Source: JABDMD01 sp965203475
Lineage (GTDB): Bacteria; Pseudomonadota; Gammaproteobacteria; UBA4575
Assembly: GCA_965203475.1 (NCBI GenBank)
Contig: OZ241890.1
Location: 1,178,001 to 1,242,000, forward strand
Length of the DNA stretch: 64,000 bases
Reading direction: 5' to 3'
This document shows, one piece after another, positions 53,095-62,333 of this stretch. Under the pieces are notes generated by a model. It searched no databases, was not told where the DNA came from, and saw only the letters and a program-made list of their open reading frames with translations. Every line of letters begins with the position of its first letter. Position 1 is the stretch's first letter. Position numbers and translations under genes: made by a program.

Positions 53095-53199
53095 TACTAT
53101 CTACACTATGATATCTACAACATTGCACAACATAATTGAATGTATCCTATACTACGTCACTCAGTCCGTTAAGTATTTCCTGCATATTTACCTAGCTAC

Positions 53200-53676
53200 A
53201 TGGCCAAGTCTAAACAAATTTCTGAAAATACGATTGCACTGAATAAAAAAGCACGTCATGACTATTTTATTAATGAAAAATTTGAAGCAGGAATTGCCTT
53301 AGAAGGCTGGGAAGTTAAAAGTTTACGATCTAAAAGCATACAACTCAAAGAAAGTTATATATTACTCAAACAAGGAGAAGCATGGTTGCTTGGAGCCCAT
53401 ATTTCACCACTACCCTCAGTTTCAACACACATCGCCCCCGATCCAGTAAGAACACGAAAATTGTTATTACATAAAAAAGAACTTTCTACTCTCATAGGAG
53501 CCGTGGAACGAAAAGGTTTCACACTTGTTCCTCTTTCTATGTATTGGAAAAAAGGAAAAGCCAAAGTGGAAATTGGATTAGCAAAAGGCAAACAAAAACA
53601 AGATAAACGCGCAAGTATTAAAGAAAGAGACTGGCAAAGAGACAAACAAAGATTCTTAAAGCTAAATAAGAAATAA
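53200..53676 (+). CDS. smpB: SsrA-binding protein
   Basis: SmpB binds tmRNA and takes part in rescue of stalled ribosomes. The 158 residues show NKKARHDYFINEKFEAGIAL, EGWEVKSLRSKSIQLKESY and the basic C-terminal tail (KGKQKQDKRASIKERDW). It is divergent from the symporter gene. No tmRNA gene is seen in the window. Confidence 0.98.
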   Translation: MAKSKQISENTIALNKKARHDYFINEKFEAGIALEGWEVKSLRSKSIQLKESYILLKQGEAWLLGAHISPLPSVSTHIAPDPVRTRKLLLHKKELSTLIGAVERKGFTLVPLSMYWKKGKAKVEIGLAKGKQKQDKRASIKERDWQRDKQRFLKLNKK

Positions 53677-53712
53677 GGTCGTTGTTTCTATTTCTCTTTC
53701 TATTACCTTTAC

Positions 53713-53937
53713 TTACTTAATTCCGCAGTTAAAAACTCCAGAAGTAGCTTCAGTCTTAGTAGCTTCTACACACTCATTATAGGAACCAAATTCACCCACA
53801 ACCGTCGAATTTTTTGAATTTGAACTCGCATAAACTTCGCCTACCCAATCACCACCCGCGGTACCACCATCATCCCCACAGCCAGCTAAGATGAGAGCTG
53901 AAGTAGTTAGAAGCAAAGCTAAATTCTTATGTAACAT
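53713..53937 (-). CDS. Small lipoprotein, 74 aa, function unknown
   Basis: A signal peptide with lipobox LILAGC (Cys20) is followed by a Gly/Asp/Ser-rich segment and two Cys (CVEA and FNCG) that may form a disulfide. I chose the ATG at 53937 because GGAG lies seven to eight bases upstream; the reading from 53961 adds eight residues. It stands alone between smpB and dnaQ. No family recognised. Confidence 0.65.
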   Translation of the reverse strand: MLHKNLALLLTTSALILAGCGDDGGTAGGDWVGEVYASSNSKNSTVVGEFGSYNECVEATKTEATSGVFNCGIK

Positions 53938-54059
53938 AGTTTTCTCTCCATATAGTTGCATCCGACTTTTGGACGTGATCTGGTCAGAAATGTAACCAAA
54001 TTCATATTCTACAGCAACAGCCTGAACAACAAATAATCCGTAAAATGAATAGACAAATA

Positions 54060-54773
54060 TTAATTAACCTTCTGTTTTCGCCACAAGCAACCATCTTCAC
54101 TTTCCGCTTGAATTTTATCCAAAAACCCTTGGTGAGCCGACAGTTCTTCAGAATCGGCATAAATGATCGTCAGCTCTTCACGTTGAGTGGAATTTTGGCT
54201 AGTGACTGAATCTTTGACGATAGATGCGGCATTAGAAGCAAGACTTAGTGTGGCTTGCCCGCCGGTCATCGCCAAATAAACATCCGCCAGAATCTGCGCA
54301 TCAAGTAGTGCACCATGCAATTCACGATGTGAATTATCAATCTCATATCGTTTACACAACGCATCTAAGCTGTTTTTTTGTCCCGGATGCATTTTGCGAG
54401 CAAGCTCTAAGGAATCAACGACATCACAACATTCTCGTATATCGTTAACGGAATGTCCTGCAATTGCCAATTCTTCATTAATAAAGCCAACATCAAAACT
54501 GGCATTGTGAATAATCACTTCCGCATCGCGAATAAAGTCAATTAAGTCGTCTGCAATGACTGAAAACTTAGGCTTATCTTTTAAAGACTTAATGGAAATA
54601 CCATGCACATCTTGTGCGCCTTCATCAATTTCTCGTTCAGGATTTACAAAATGATGAAAGCTTTGGTCTGTTACGCGACGATGCAAAACTTCCACGCATC
54701 CTACTTCAATGATGCGATGCCCCTGGGAAACTTCCAGCCCGGTGGTTTCAGTATCGAGTACGACTTGACGCAT
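54060..54773 (-). CDS. dnaQ: DNA polymerase III epsilon subunit
   Basis: DnaQ is the 3'-5' proofreading exonuclease of DNA polymerase III. The 237 residues start RQVVLDTETTGLEV with the DEDDh Exo I acidic pair, then IIHNASFDVGFINEEL (Exo II) and HGALLDAQILADVYLAM (Exo III). The C-terminus likely binds the polymerase subunit. It is 21 bases after rnhA in tandem, whereas in E. coli rnhA and dnaQ are divergent. Confidence 0.97.
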   Translation of the reverse strand: MRQVVLDTETTGLEVSQGHRIIEVGCVEVLHRRVTDQSFHHFVNPEREIDEGAQDVHGISIKSLKDKPKFSVIADDLIDFIRDAEVIIHNASFDVGFINEELAIAGHSVNDIRECCDVVDSLELARKMHPGQKNSLDALCKRYEIDNSHRELHGALLDAQILADVYLAMTGGQATLSLASNAASIVKDSVTSQNSTQREELTIIYADSEELSAHQGFLDKIQAESEDGCLWRKQKVN

Positions 54774-54794
54774 AAATAGATTCTTTACTTGTGA

Positions 54795-55247
54795 CTACTG
54801 TAACAGATTATCAATGGCGTCATTTGCCAATTGGTCAACACGTTCATTTTCAGTATGGCCACTATGCCCTTTTACCCAGTTCCAATGAATTTGGTGCGGT
54901 TCAACTAATTTATCTAAAAGCTTCCATAAGTCATCATTCTTTACAGGTTTTTTTGCAGCCGTTTTCCATCCATTTTGTTTCCAGTTTTCCAACCACTGCT
55001 GAATACCATCTTTTAAATAACGAGAATCGGTCGTTAAATTTATTTGGCTGGGACGTTTTAATTTTTGTAATGCCGAAATTGCTGCTTGCAACTCCATTCT
55101 ATTGTTAGTGGTATGCGCTTCGGCACCTGAGATACAAGTTTCATGACCTTTATAACGCAAAATTGCAGCCCAACCCCCAGGCCCAGGATTACCTCTACAG
55201 GCACCATCAGTGTAAATATTTACGTTTTCTTGATGATCGTTCGACAT
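54795..55247 (-). CDS. rnhA: Ribonuclease HI
   Basis: RNase HI cleaves RNA in RNA-DNA hybrids. The 150 residues show YTDGACRGNPGPGGWAA, NNRMELQAAI, LTTDSRYLKDGI and NERVDQLAND, which hold the four catalytic acids. The start overlaps the methyltransferase stop by 41 bases, an unusual overlap for this pair, and there is no shorter in-frame ATG that avoids it. Confidence 0.96.
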   Translation of the reverse strand: MSNDHQENVNIYTDGACRGNPGPGGWAAILRYKGHETCISGAEAHTTNNRMELQAAISALQKLKRPSQINLTTDSRYLKDGIQQWLENWKQNGWKTAAKKPVKNDDLWKLLDKLVEPHQIHWNWVKGHSGHTENERVDQLANDAIDNLLQ

Positions 55248-56001
55248 ATTGCGTTTGTCTAGCAGAAGGCTCGGTTACATTTACCGGAATAATTCTTCTT
55301 CGAGGACGCCATGATTCCAGTTGTGGTGTTAACGTTAAAACACGTTTTTTAGCAACAAATATTTGCACTCCTCCGATTCTAGAAAAACCAAATTTTTCCA
55401 GTTTAGTCATGAATTTTAATCGTTCCTGGAAACGATTATGTTGAATAGGAGGACGTAATCCTACATGTTCTATGTTTATTACAGAGAAATCGAGCAAAGA
55501 CAACCAGTCTTTTAATCGACGGGCAGAATAATAATGTCCATTCCATGGCGCTTTCTTGCTGCGGGTTAATAATAATTTATTTAAACCCATACTACTGAGC
55601 GGATTAAACCCAATTAAAACTATATGCCCTTCCGAAATTAATACTCTATGCGCCTCACGTAAAACCTGGTGGGGATCATGCGCAAAATCCAAGGTATGCG
55701 GTAATACTAATAGGTCAACTGTGTCCTGGGGAAAGGGCAATGCCATAGCTGATGCCGCAATATTTTTAAAATTAGATGTCTTTGAAACATATACTTTTTG
55801 ACTAATGCTACTAGAAGCTAATAAATCAAAATCCTCAGCCAAAGAACCAAGTTGAACGGCATGATAACCAAACAAACTAGGTAATAATTGATTTAATTTG
55901 TTTTGTAATTCTTGACGGAAAATTAATCCAGCAGCAGTTGCATACCATTCACGCAGTTGCTGCGCACATTTTTCAGTATCAAACTGCTGGGATTCTTTCA
56001 T
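55207..56001 (-). CDS. Class I SAM-dependent methyltransferase (YafS-like)
   Basis: The 264 residues have a Rossmann methyltransferase core without a strong GxGxG, with ALPFPQDTVDLLVLPHTLDF and HDPHQVLREAHRVLISEGHIVL as the post-motif I region. This is the pattern of the YafS family encoded next to rnhA in E. coli and many relatives. Substrate is unknown. The C-terminal 35 residues are basic. It overlaps rnhA by 41 bases and so probably shares its transcript. Confidence 0.88.
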   Translation of the reverse strand: MKESQQFDTEKCAQQLREWYATAAGLIFRQELQNKLNQLLPSLFGYHAVQLGSLAEDFDLLASSSISQKVYVSKTSNFKNIAASAMALPFPQDTVDLLVLPHTLDFAHDPHQVLREAHRVLISEGHIVLIGFNPLSSMGLNKLLLTRSKKAPWNGHYYSARRLKDWLSLLDFSVINIEHVGLRPPIQHNRFQERLKFMTKLEKFGFSRIGGVQIFVAKKRVLTLTPQLESWRPRRRIIPVNVTEPSARQTQYVERSSRKRKYLH

Positions 56002-56137
56002 GACAATATTTTACATTAAAACAATAATTTGTATGAATAAGTTTTCAAGTTTAATGAAATATTGCGATGTGATCAGCTATTCAGATTATCAGTTTTACTA
56101 TTGAACATTGGTAAAACTATCATTATTCTTCGCGACC

Positions 56138-57538
56138 ATGAGGGAGAAAGGGTCGAGCCTACTAAGCTCGCTAATAATAGTTGTTATCTTGATTGTGACT
56201 GGCTGCAGTACAACACCTGTGCCTTCTAATCCTCAAATTCCTAAGCAAATTTCAAAGACCTCTAATGAATTAGAAGAAAATAATTTTATTATTCCGCCAC
56301 TAACCTCTTCTGACAATAAATGGCTCGCATCAAATAAAAAAGACTCACATGAATTTATTTGGGCCCATCTTTCCCAAAATTTTTCGCTACAGCAAGATTA
56401 TTCGCACCCTAAGGTCGAATCTAAAAATAAAAAGTATTTACGCGAAACCGAATACTTATCCAGGGTTACACAGCGCGCAGAACCATTTTTATATTTTATT
56501 TTAAGTGAAATTGATAAGCGACAAATGCCGGCCGAAATTGCACTGCTGCCCGTTGTGGAGAGCAACTTTCGCCCTACCGCCCGCTCCTATGCCCATGCGG
56601 TTGGTTTATGGCAAATCATGCCGCATACAGCAAAGGATTTAGGGCTAAAACGCAGCCGCTATTATGATGGAAGACATGATGTATATGCGTCCACTCATGC
56701 TGCACTTGATTATTTAAGTTATTTGCACAAAAAATTTGATAATGATTGGTTACTAGCACTGGCAGCCTACAATGCAGGCCCTCAAAGGGTAAGCCGAGCA
56801 TTGCGGGCAGCAAGCAATGAATCAGATAAAAGCTATTGGAATCTTTCATTGCCACGCGAAACAAAAGAATATATTCCAAAACTACTTGCGCTTTGTTCAA
56901 TAATTAAAAATGAAGAATTTAGAAAATCATTATTACATCCTATTGCCGATAAACCTTATGTAAAGCCTATTGAAATTGAACAGAGGATTTCACCTGCAAA
57001 ATTAGCTGAAGTTTCTGGTTTTGAAACAGATGAAATTAAAAAATTAAATCCTGCATTACGAAATGTTCATTACCCAATACAGCCAGGGTATCGATTACTC
57101 GCTCCTATACAAAATGCAACTACTATTGCAGCACGTTTACCTGATGTTGCGGAAGATCAAAATGCTGCATGGGTAGAACACAGAATTAAGTCTGGGGAAT
57201 CCTTAAGCACCATTGCACAAAATTACGGCACAACTATTCATGCCATCAAGAATGCCAATAATGTTAAAGGCAATACTATTGTAGCTGGACGCACAATTAT
57301 AGTTCCACCATTTAAATTTGAAACCAAGAATAAAACGCCTGGAAAAAAACCCGAATCAAAATTGCGTTTAGAAAAACCTGTGCCTGTTGATGAACCCTAT
57401 TTCTACATTGTAGCCATGGGCGATAGCTTTTGGAAAATTGCCTATCGAAATAACACAACGATTGAACGACTAGCAGAAATTAATGGGCGCAACCTAAATC
57501 AACCGCTAGTTCCAGGTGAACAAATCCTAGTAGATTAA
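56138..57538 (+). CDS. mltD: Membrane-bound lytic murein transglycosylase D
   Basis: MltD cleaves peptidoglycan glycan strands with formation of anhydro-muramic ends. The 466 residues have a signal with lipobox (LIVTGC), an SLT domain (about 100-230) with catalytic Glu in VVESNFRPTARSYAHAVGLW, and two LysM repeats (about 335-380 and 400-460, starting HRIKSGESLS and FYIVAMGDSF). I chose the ATG at 56138; an upstream TTG would add ten residues. It is divergent from the methyltransferase. Confidence 0.95.
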   Translation: MREKGSSLLSSLIIVVILIVTGCSTTPVPSNPQIPKQISKTSNELEENNFIIPPLTSSDNKWLASNKKDSHEFIWAHLSQNFSLQQDYSHPKVESKNKKYLRETEYLSRVTQRAEPFLYFILSEIDKRQMPAEIALLPVVESNFRPTARSYAHAVGLWQIMPHTAKDLGLKRSRYYDGRHDVYASTHAALDYLSYLHKKFDNDWLLALAAYNAGPQRVSRALRAASNESDKSYWNLSLPRETKEYIPKLLALCSIIKNEEFRKSLLHPIADKPYVKPIEIEQRISPAKLAEVSGFETDEIKKLNPALRNVHYPIQPGYRLLAPIQNATTIAARLPDVAEDQNAAWVEHRIKSGESLSTIAQNYGTTIHAIKNANNVKGNTIVAGRTIIVPPFKFETKNKTPGKKPESKLRLEKPVPVDEPYFYIVAMGDSFWKIAYRNNTTIERLAEINGRNLNQPLVPGEQILVD

Positions 57539-57891
57539 TCCAGCTGTTGCCCTTACATCTCACGTGAGCAATCGTTCTAAGTTCTTAGCCTTCCCAAATT
57601 TGACCATTTATCGGCCTAATTCACTGATTCTACTCACTTTACATCCCTAAAATTCGGTAATTCGTCGTCCTTTTTAGGCTACTCTGTGGTGGCGTCCGAG
57701 GCGTCTGTAGTATGCTCAAATCCTTATAGTTTATATACATTTTGTGGATTTCGGTGGTTTGAATATAGCCTGCCCTAAATGTAGTTATTGCGGAATAGTT
57801 ACAACAATTATCGCTTACAAAACTAACAACTGATATACGAGGGAATGTGGAATTAAACATCAGGTTTCATCTGGTGTGACCAATTTTTAAA
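57539..57891. other. Intergenic stretch between mltD and the kinase gene
   Basis: I see no gene, no repeat of the palindromic family and no convincing promoter in these 353 bases. A weak hairpin (ACATCAGG with ATCTGGTGT, around 57857-57877) lies just before the kinase gene. The promoter of the kinase set presumably lies here. Confidence 0.3.
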
Positions 57892-59388
57892 ATGATCAAA
57901 GCCACTAAAGCCAATCAACTTTGGATCGTCTTTAGCTTGTTATGTGTTGCTATTGCACTGATCTTGCAATGGCAGGCTAAATTTCCACCTTTCTTTATAT
58001 TTGCCGCGCTAATGGTAGTTCTTGGCTCCTCCAGATTCATTTTGTCAACCGAGAAAGAAATCGATGATGTAGAAACAAAAGAAGTTAAAGTATTTAAAAC
58101 CTCCATTGCTACTGAACGGTTTGAATTTAGAAATAACATTCGAAACGTAGGTTTAAAACTACAAGGACTCGGGCAATTAAAATTAGCTTTCGAAAAATTT
58201 AAACAGTGTACAAAAAATCATGATACGGCCAATCTGTTATATAACTTGGCGACCGATTTTGAAGTAAAGGGAAAGAAGGATAATGCAAAAGAAGTATTGC
58301 GCTATATTCAAACTTTTTCACCCAACTATAAAGATATCGAAGCTAGGCTTAGGTCATTTGAAAACGCTGAAACAAAGCATGTAGCTGTAAAACAAGATTC
58401 GAAATTTAAAAATGAAATCCAAAAACTGGAATCCGAGCTAGATACTCTGCTTGGTGCATCACTGCACAAAAAGTCACCAATGGATTCGAATAGAGTAAAA
58501 CTGGTTTCGAATGATGAACAAGAAGAAGTAAATGATGCAATTATAGACGATTATCCATCGCTCTACGGCAGTCGCTACAAAGTCACCAATACAATTGGTA
58601 GTGGCACAACTGGAGCCGTTTTCAAAGGTAAAGACATTACAGAAGATCGCTTAGTTGCAATTAAAGTATTAAACCTCACGGAAGAACTCGATCCTCACCA
58701 ACTTGATGAGTATAAATTTCGCTTCGAGCGTGAAATCGAAACCGCTGGAAATTTAGACCATGTGAATATCGTGAAGATTTATGATGCCGGTGAAACTGAT
58801 GGCTTTGCGTATATTGTGATGGAGTACGTAGATAGCGAAAATTTACGCAAGTATGCTCGCGGTGATGAGCTTCTACATCCAAGAATAATACTAAAATTGA
58901 TCGCACAATGCGCAGATGCGCTAGCTTATGCTCATAGACAAAACGTTATCCATCGCGACATCAAACCCGCGAACCTCCTATACAACCCGAAAGACGGGTA
59001 CATTAAGCTTACTGATTTCGGAATTGCTAAAATTCCAGATTCAACGCGAACCCGAGCAGGTTCAATTTTAGGCACCCCCTTGTATATGTCTCCTGAACAG
59101 CTCGCCGGTGAAGAATTAGATGTACGCTCGGATCTGTATTCATTGGGTGTAACGCTTTATCATCTACTCACTGGATCACCGCCCTTTCGCCCCAAAAATA
59201 TGGCCGAGCTCATGCGTTCGATTACTCAGGAAAAGCATAAGGACATTTTAGAAATCAATCCAGATACCCCGTCTTGCATTGCCTGGGCTGTAAACAAAGC
59301 ACTTGAAAAAGATCCCGATAAACGATTTCAATCTGCTGCAAGCATGGCAAACAAACTTCGCGAATGCGAAATGATGTTGGACGGCTAA
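57892..59388 (+). CDS. Membrane-anchored Ser/Thr protein kinase with TPR segment
   Basis: A Hanks-type kinase, phosphorylating Ser or Thr in signalling. Residues 10-28 and 32-50 are two N-terminal helices, followed by a TPR-like helical region (about 80-160), a linker, and the kinase domain from about 229. The domain has the loop IGSGTTGAVFKGK, VAIK with the lysine, HRDIKPANLL near 353, DFG near 374 and GTPLYMSPEQL. All catalytic residues are present. The stop lies two bases before a PP2C phosphatase, itself five bases from an FHA protein, so the set looks like one signalling operon. Confidence 0.93.
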   Translation: MIKATKANQLWIVFSLLCVAIALILQWQAKFPPFFIFAALMVVLGSSRFILSTEKEIDDVETKEVKVFKTSIATERFEFRNNIRNVGLKLQGLGQLKLAFEKFKQCTKNHDTANLLYNLATDFEVKGKKDNAKEVLRYIQTFSPNYKDIEARLRSFENAETKHVAVKQDSKFKNEIQKLESELDTLLGASLHKKSPMDSNRVKLVSNDEQEEVNDAIIDDYPSLYGSRYKVTNTIGSGTTGAVFKGKDITEDRLVAIKVLNLTEELDPHQLDEYKFRFEREIETAGNLDHVNIVKIYDAGETDGFAYIVMEYVDSENLRKYARGDELLHPRIILKLIAQCADALAYAHRQNVIHRDIKPANLLYNPKDGYIKLTDFGIAKIPDSTRTRAGSILGTPLYMSPEQLAGEELDVRSDLYSLGVTLYHLLTGSPPFRPKNMAELMRSITQEKHKDILEINPDTPSCIAWAVNKALEKDPDKRFQSAASMANKLRECEMMLDG

Positions 59389-59390
59389 TC

Positions 59391-60221
59391 ATGGACTTAA
59401 AAGGAATTCTAGATATTGCCGGCCGCTCCAATACAGGTTTAGTGCGTAACAACAATGAAGACAAAATTGGTGAGGACCAAGAAATTGGTTTAGTCGTACT
59501 TGCCGATGGTATGGGGGGATATAAAGGCGGAGAAGTTGCAAGCCAAATTGCTGTTAAAACGATACTTGAAGAATTGCGTAGTGAAATTCCTGACTTAGCT
59601 CCCGGTGAAGTCGATGAACAAACGGGTTACACCAAAGAAAGCTTAGCGGCAAGACAATCGGTTGTTAAAGCGAATGAAGCAATCTTTTCTATGAGCACCA
59701 GTGATCCTCAGTATCGTGGCATGGGCACTACACTTGTAATGGGGATCTTTTATGACAATCAAATCACAATTGCGCATGTAGGCGATTCACGTATGTACCG
59801 TTTTCGTGACGGCAAATTACAACAAATTACTGTGGACCATACCCTGCTACAAGAACTTGTCGATCGTGGCTTCTATACACAAGAAGAAGCAAACTCTTCA
59901 TTGAACAAAAATCTGGTAACAAGAGCATTGGGAATTGAAGGCAGTATTGCAGTAGATATCAAGGAAGATCTAGCAATGCCTGGAGATATCTATCTTCTAT
60001 GTTCCGACGGTCTGACTGATATGGTCGATGATCAGGAAATTCAAGCAACCGTAGTTGCATTTCGAGATAATCTAGACCAGCTAGCTGACAAATTAATTAG
60101 TGTCGCCAACGAAAATGGGGGCCGAGATAACGTCTCGGTATTATTAGCAAAACCGAACAAAGAGTTTCCTGCGAAAAAGGACTGGAAAAATAAGTTGAGT
60201 AAATTCCTTCCTGGTAAATAG
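59391..60221 (+). CDS. PP2C-family Ser/Thr phosphatase
   Basis: A metal-dependent phosphatase, probably the opponent of the kinase upstream. The 276 residues show VLADGMGGYKGGEVAS, GTTLVMGIFYDNQITIAHVG with DSRMYRFRDG, SDGLTDMV and NGGRDNVSVLL, so the metal-binding Asp residues are present. The ATG at 59391 is two bases past the kinase stop. It lacks transmembrane segments and should be cytoplasmic. Confidence 0.95.
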   Translation: MDLKGILDIAGRSNTGLVRNNNEDKIGEDQEIGLVVLADGMGGYKGGEVASQIAVKTILEELRSEIPDLAPGEVDEQTGYTKESLAARQSVVKANEAIFSMSTSDPQYRGMGTTLVMGIFYDNQITIAHVGDSRMYRFRDGKLQQITVDHTLLQELVDRGFYTQEEANSSLNKNLVTRALGIEGSIAVDIKEDLAMPGDIYLLCSDGLTDMVDDQEIQATVVAFRDNLDQLADKLISVANENGGRDNVSVLLAKPNKEFPAKKDWKNKLSKFLPGK

Positions 60222-60226
60222 ATTCC

Positions 60227-60883
60227 ATGCCAAAACTAATTTTAAGTGTAGATAATGAAATTGTAGATACCGTTCCCATTGAAAAGGAACTAGTAAAAAT
60301 CGGACGTCGTTCTGATAATGATATCTATCTCGATAACTTATCTATTAGTGGCTATCACTCACAAATTAAAACCGTGCTGAACGATTGCTTCCTGGAAGAT
60401 ATGGGTAGCACTAACGGAACCTTTGTAAATTCCAAAGTAATTAAAAAACATGCACTGAAAGATGGCGACATCATAGAAATTGGAAACTATCGAATCAAAT
60501 ATGTAAATCACTTAGCCGCAAAATCAGCCAACAGTGAGTTTGAGAAAACGCACATCATGCCATCCAAGGACACTCAGGCTAAAAATACATCTATTCAAAT
60601 AAGACCAGCAAGTGGCAAAAAAGGTAAACTGCAAATACTAAATGGAAAAAATGCAGGCGCGGAAGTAAAACTTAATAAATCACTCACTACGGTAGGCAAA
60701 CCTAACGTTGCTGTAGTTGGAATTACCAAACGTGATTATGGTTATTTCATCATGCGTGTCGATGGAAATGATAAAAATAAAATCACGATTAATGGTGAAC
60801 CCTTAGAAAACAAAACCAGACCTTTAGAGAATCACGATCTAATAGATGTAGCCGACATTAAATTAGAATTCTTTTTTGAATAA
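60227..60883 (+). CDS. FHA-domain protein with a second degenerate FHA-like domain
   Basis: FHA domains bind phosphothreonine, so this is a likely reader of the kinase upstream. The 218 residues have a canonical FHA domain (about 20-95: KIGRRSDNDIYLDNLSISGYHS, then MGSTNGTFVNSKVI), an inter-domain linker, and a C-terminal domain (130-218) with the same beta layout (LTTVGKPNVAVVGITK) but without the usual Arg and His pair. It is five bases after the phosphatase gene; a perfect palindrome follows the stop. Confidence 0.92.
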   Translation: MPKLILSVDNEIVDTVPIEKELVKIGRRSDNDIYLDNLSISGYHSQIKTVLNDCFLEDMGSTNGTFVNSKVIKKHALKDGDIIEIGNYRIKYVNHLAAKSANSEFEKTHIMPSKDTQAKNTSIQIRPASGKKGKLQILNGKNAGAEVKLNKSLTTVGKPNVAVVGITKRDYGYFIMRVDGNDKNKITINGEPLENKTRPLENHDLIDVADIKLEFFFE

Positions 60884-60900
60884 TTAATTAAGCAGCTTTT

Positions 60901-60928
60901 ATGTCCGCTTTCGGCCAATAGCGGACAT
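60901..60928. repeat. Intact dispersed palindrome; possible terminator of the kinase operon
   Basis: ATGTCCGCT (60901-60909) and AGCGGACAT (60920-60928) are exact complements with a 10-base loop. This is the cleanest copy of a family found six or more times in the accessory ends of the window. Because it begins 18 bases past the FHA stop codon it may also end that transcript, but there is no T run. Confidence 0.8.
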
Positions 60929-61108
60929 TTAAAATTCTCATAAATTTTGACAGCACTAAAAATAAATTCCAATCCTCTCCATGTATTTTACGGACTTTTA
61001 TAGTTAGTCCTTCTGTTTTTTGAAAGAGATGAAAAATGAAACATTATCCAAGAAAGCTACTTGGAGTTTTGTTTTCCTAGCAGTTTGCTCCAGAATGATT
61101 ACGCACTT

Positions 61109-61129
61109 AAAAGACCATCTCAAGGATGG
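61109..61129 (-). terminator. Possible terminator of the PEP-CTERM-type gene
   Basis: CCATC (61115-61119) and GATGG (61125-61129) form a short stem, and the minus strand continues TCTTTT. It lies 29 bases past the stop of the gene at 61158. The stem is short, so this is uncertain. Confidence 0.4.
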
Positions 61130-61157
61130 GTTTCGAAATGTATTATTTGGAGTCGAA

Positions 61158-61907
61158 TTAAATGGCTTGTTTTCGTCTTAATAGACTCAAACCTACCAAT
61201 GCTGAACCAAAAAACCAGACGGCAGCCGGTACGGGAATAGGGACAATTTCCAATTCAAAGTTGTAACTGCCAGAAGATGCCTGAGATATTTCACCAAAAG
61301 GCGGTGTGGTAGCTGACGTTTCTCCAATCAAGATTAGATTTAGAGTATAGACGCCTACGGCCGGTAAGAAACCAGTAAAATCAAAATCAACCGATTCGTT
61401 TGTTGCCATTACTGATTCTCCACCTCCCGAGCCACCAAAGGACAATAGAGCAGTATTACCAACTGCATCAAAATTAGAAAGGTTTCCGCTAAACCGGTAT
61501 TGCTGTTGCATGCCGTTACCACTAGCAGTAAAGTCGACTGACAGCCGATTGCTAGCAATCGCTCCTGCGACGCCGTTCTCACCAATCGAACCGAAGAAGT
61601 TGGACTCTGCAGAATAGCTACCATTGGCCTGTATACCCGTTGTAGTGAAAAAGCTGGACTGCATCGACGTTGCTGCTGCTGATGCAATGTCTACAATTGC
61701 AGATGCACTGGTACTCTCTTCGAATACGGAATCCGTACCAAATACCCAAATGGCTGGTGGATCATCACTGACATTCTGGCCATTACTAGCCCCAGCGTCT
61801 GCTTCGATAAATCGCTCAGCATCGACGATGACAACCGCCGCACTTAAATTAACGGATAGAAAATAGAATAGAATGAAAACGACTGCTGCTATTATTTTTT
61901 TACACAT
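61158..61907 (-). CDS. PEP-CTERM/VPxPA-type secreted protein, 249 aa
   Basis: A signal peptide (residues 1-24, ending LSAA) is followed by a Ser/Ala/Gly-rich passenger with no Cys beyond the leader, and a C-terminal sorting tail IVPIPVPAAVWFFGSALVGL then LLRRKQAI. This is the VPxPAxWLFGSxLxGL pattern of exosortase substrates. The passenger is not one I recognise. With the protein at 2452-3369 it makes two such substrates at opposite ends of the window, but the exosortase is elsewhere. Confidence 0.85.
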   Translation of the reverse strand: MCKKIIAAVVFILFYFLSVNLSAAVVIVDAERFIEADAGASNGQNVSDDPPAIWVFGTDSVFEESTSASAIVDIASAAATSMQSSFFTTTGIQANGSYSAESNFFGSIGENGVAGAIASNRLSVDFTASGNGMQQQYRFSGNLSNFDAVGNTALLSFGGSGGGESVMATNESVDFDFTGFLPAVGVYTLNLILIGETSATTPPFGEISQASSGSYNFELEIVPIPVPAAVWFFGSALVGLSLLRRKQAI

Positions 61908-62333
61908 AATGACTGTTTTTTAATTATTTACTGCATTATTGACGATACTCACACATAGTGAATTTATCAAGCGAACATAACCACACAAAAAATAAATTAA
62001 TTTCTATTACAAGCTGGTTTATTTTAATGAAATAAATAGTTTATTAATATTTTATAAAAATAATGATCAATACTGGGTTGGGTTTGTAACAAAAATTTAA
62101 TATTTTAATGCTTTTTTATCGCGTAATTTTGTTGGTTCTTCCCATTAAACTGTCTAATCTTTCTTACTATTTTTTCGATTATGAATGTCCTCTTCGGGTC
62201 GTTAGCGGGCACATTAAATTTGAAGCTTATTGATTCCAACCTATACACCCTGAATTTACGTCTACTTGCTAGCCTATAACAACATTCAAGGAACTATGAG
62301 CGACAAACGGCTCTAAAGTTCTATCTAGACGGG
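61908..62333. other. AT-rich intergenic stretch
   Basis: About 425 bases without an ORF I can support. It holds the promoter region of the PEP-CTERM-type gene, a diverged palindrome at 62184-62215, and long A/T tracts around 61980-62060. Confidence 0.4.
62184..62215. repeat. Dispersed palindromic repeat, diverged copy
   Basis: AATGTCCTCTTCGGGTCGTT with AGCGGGCACATT. It matches the family consensus (AATGTCCGCTTTxGGTCGxxAGCGGACATT) but with mismatched arms. Confidence 0.7.

Noticed and set aside
57892..60883. Type VI secretion regulatory module
   Set aside because: Kinase, phosphatase and FHA genes are present but no structural type VI gene is in the window, and the kinase has a different N-terminal layout.
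61035..61079. 14-codon frame MKHYPRKLLGVLFS
   Set aside because: It has the look of a signal-peptide start with GAGA upstream, but stops at once and nothing downstream in any frame continues it. It could be a gene remnant, which I cannot support.
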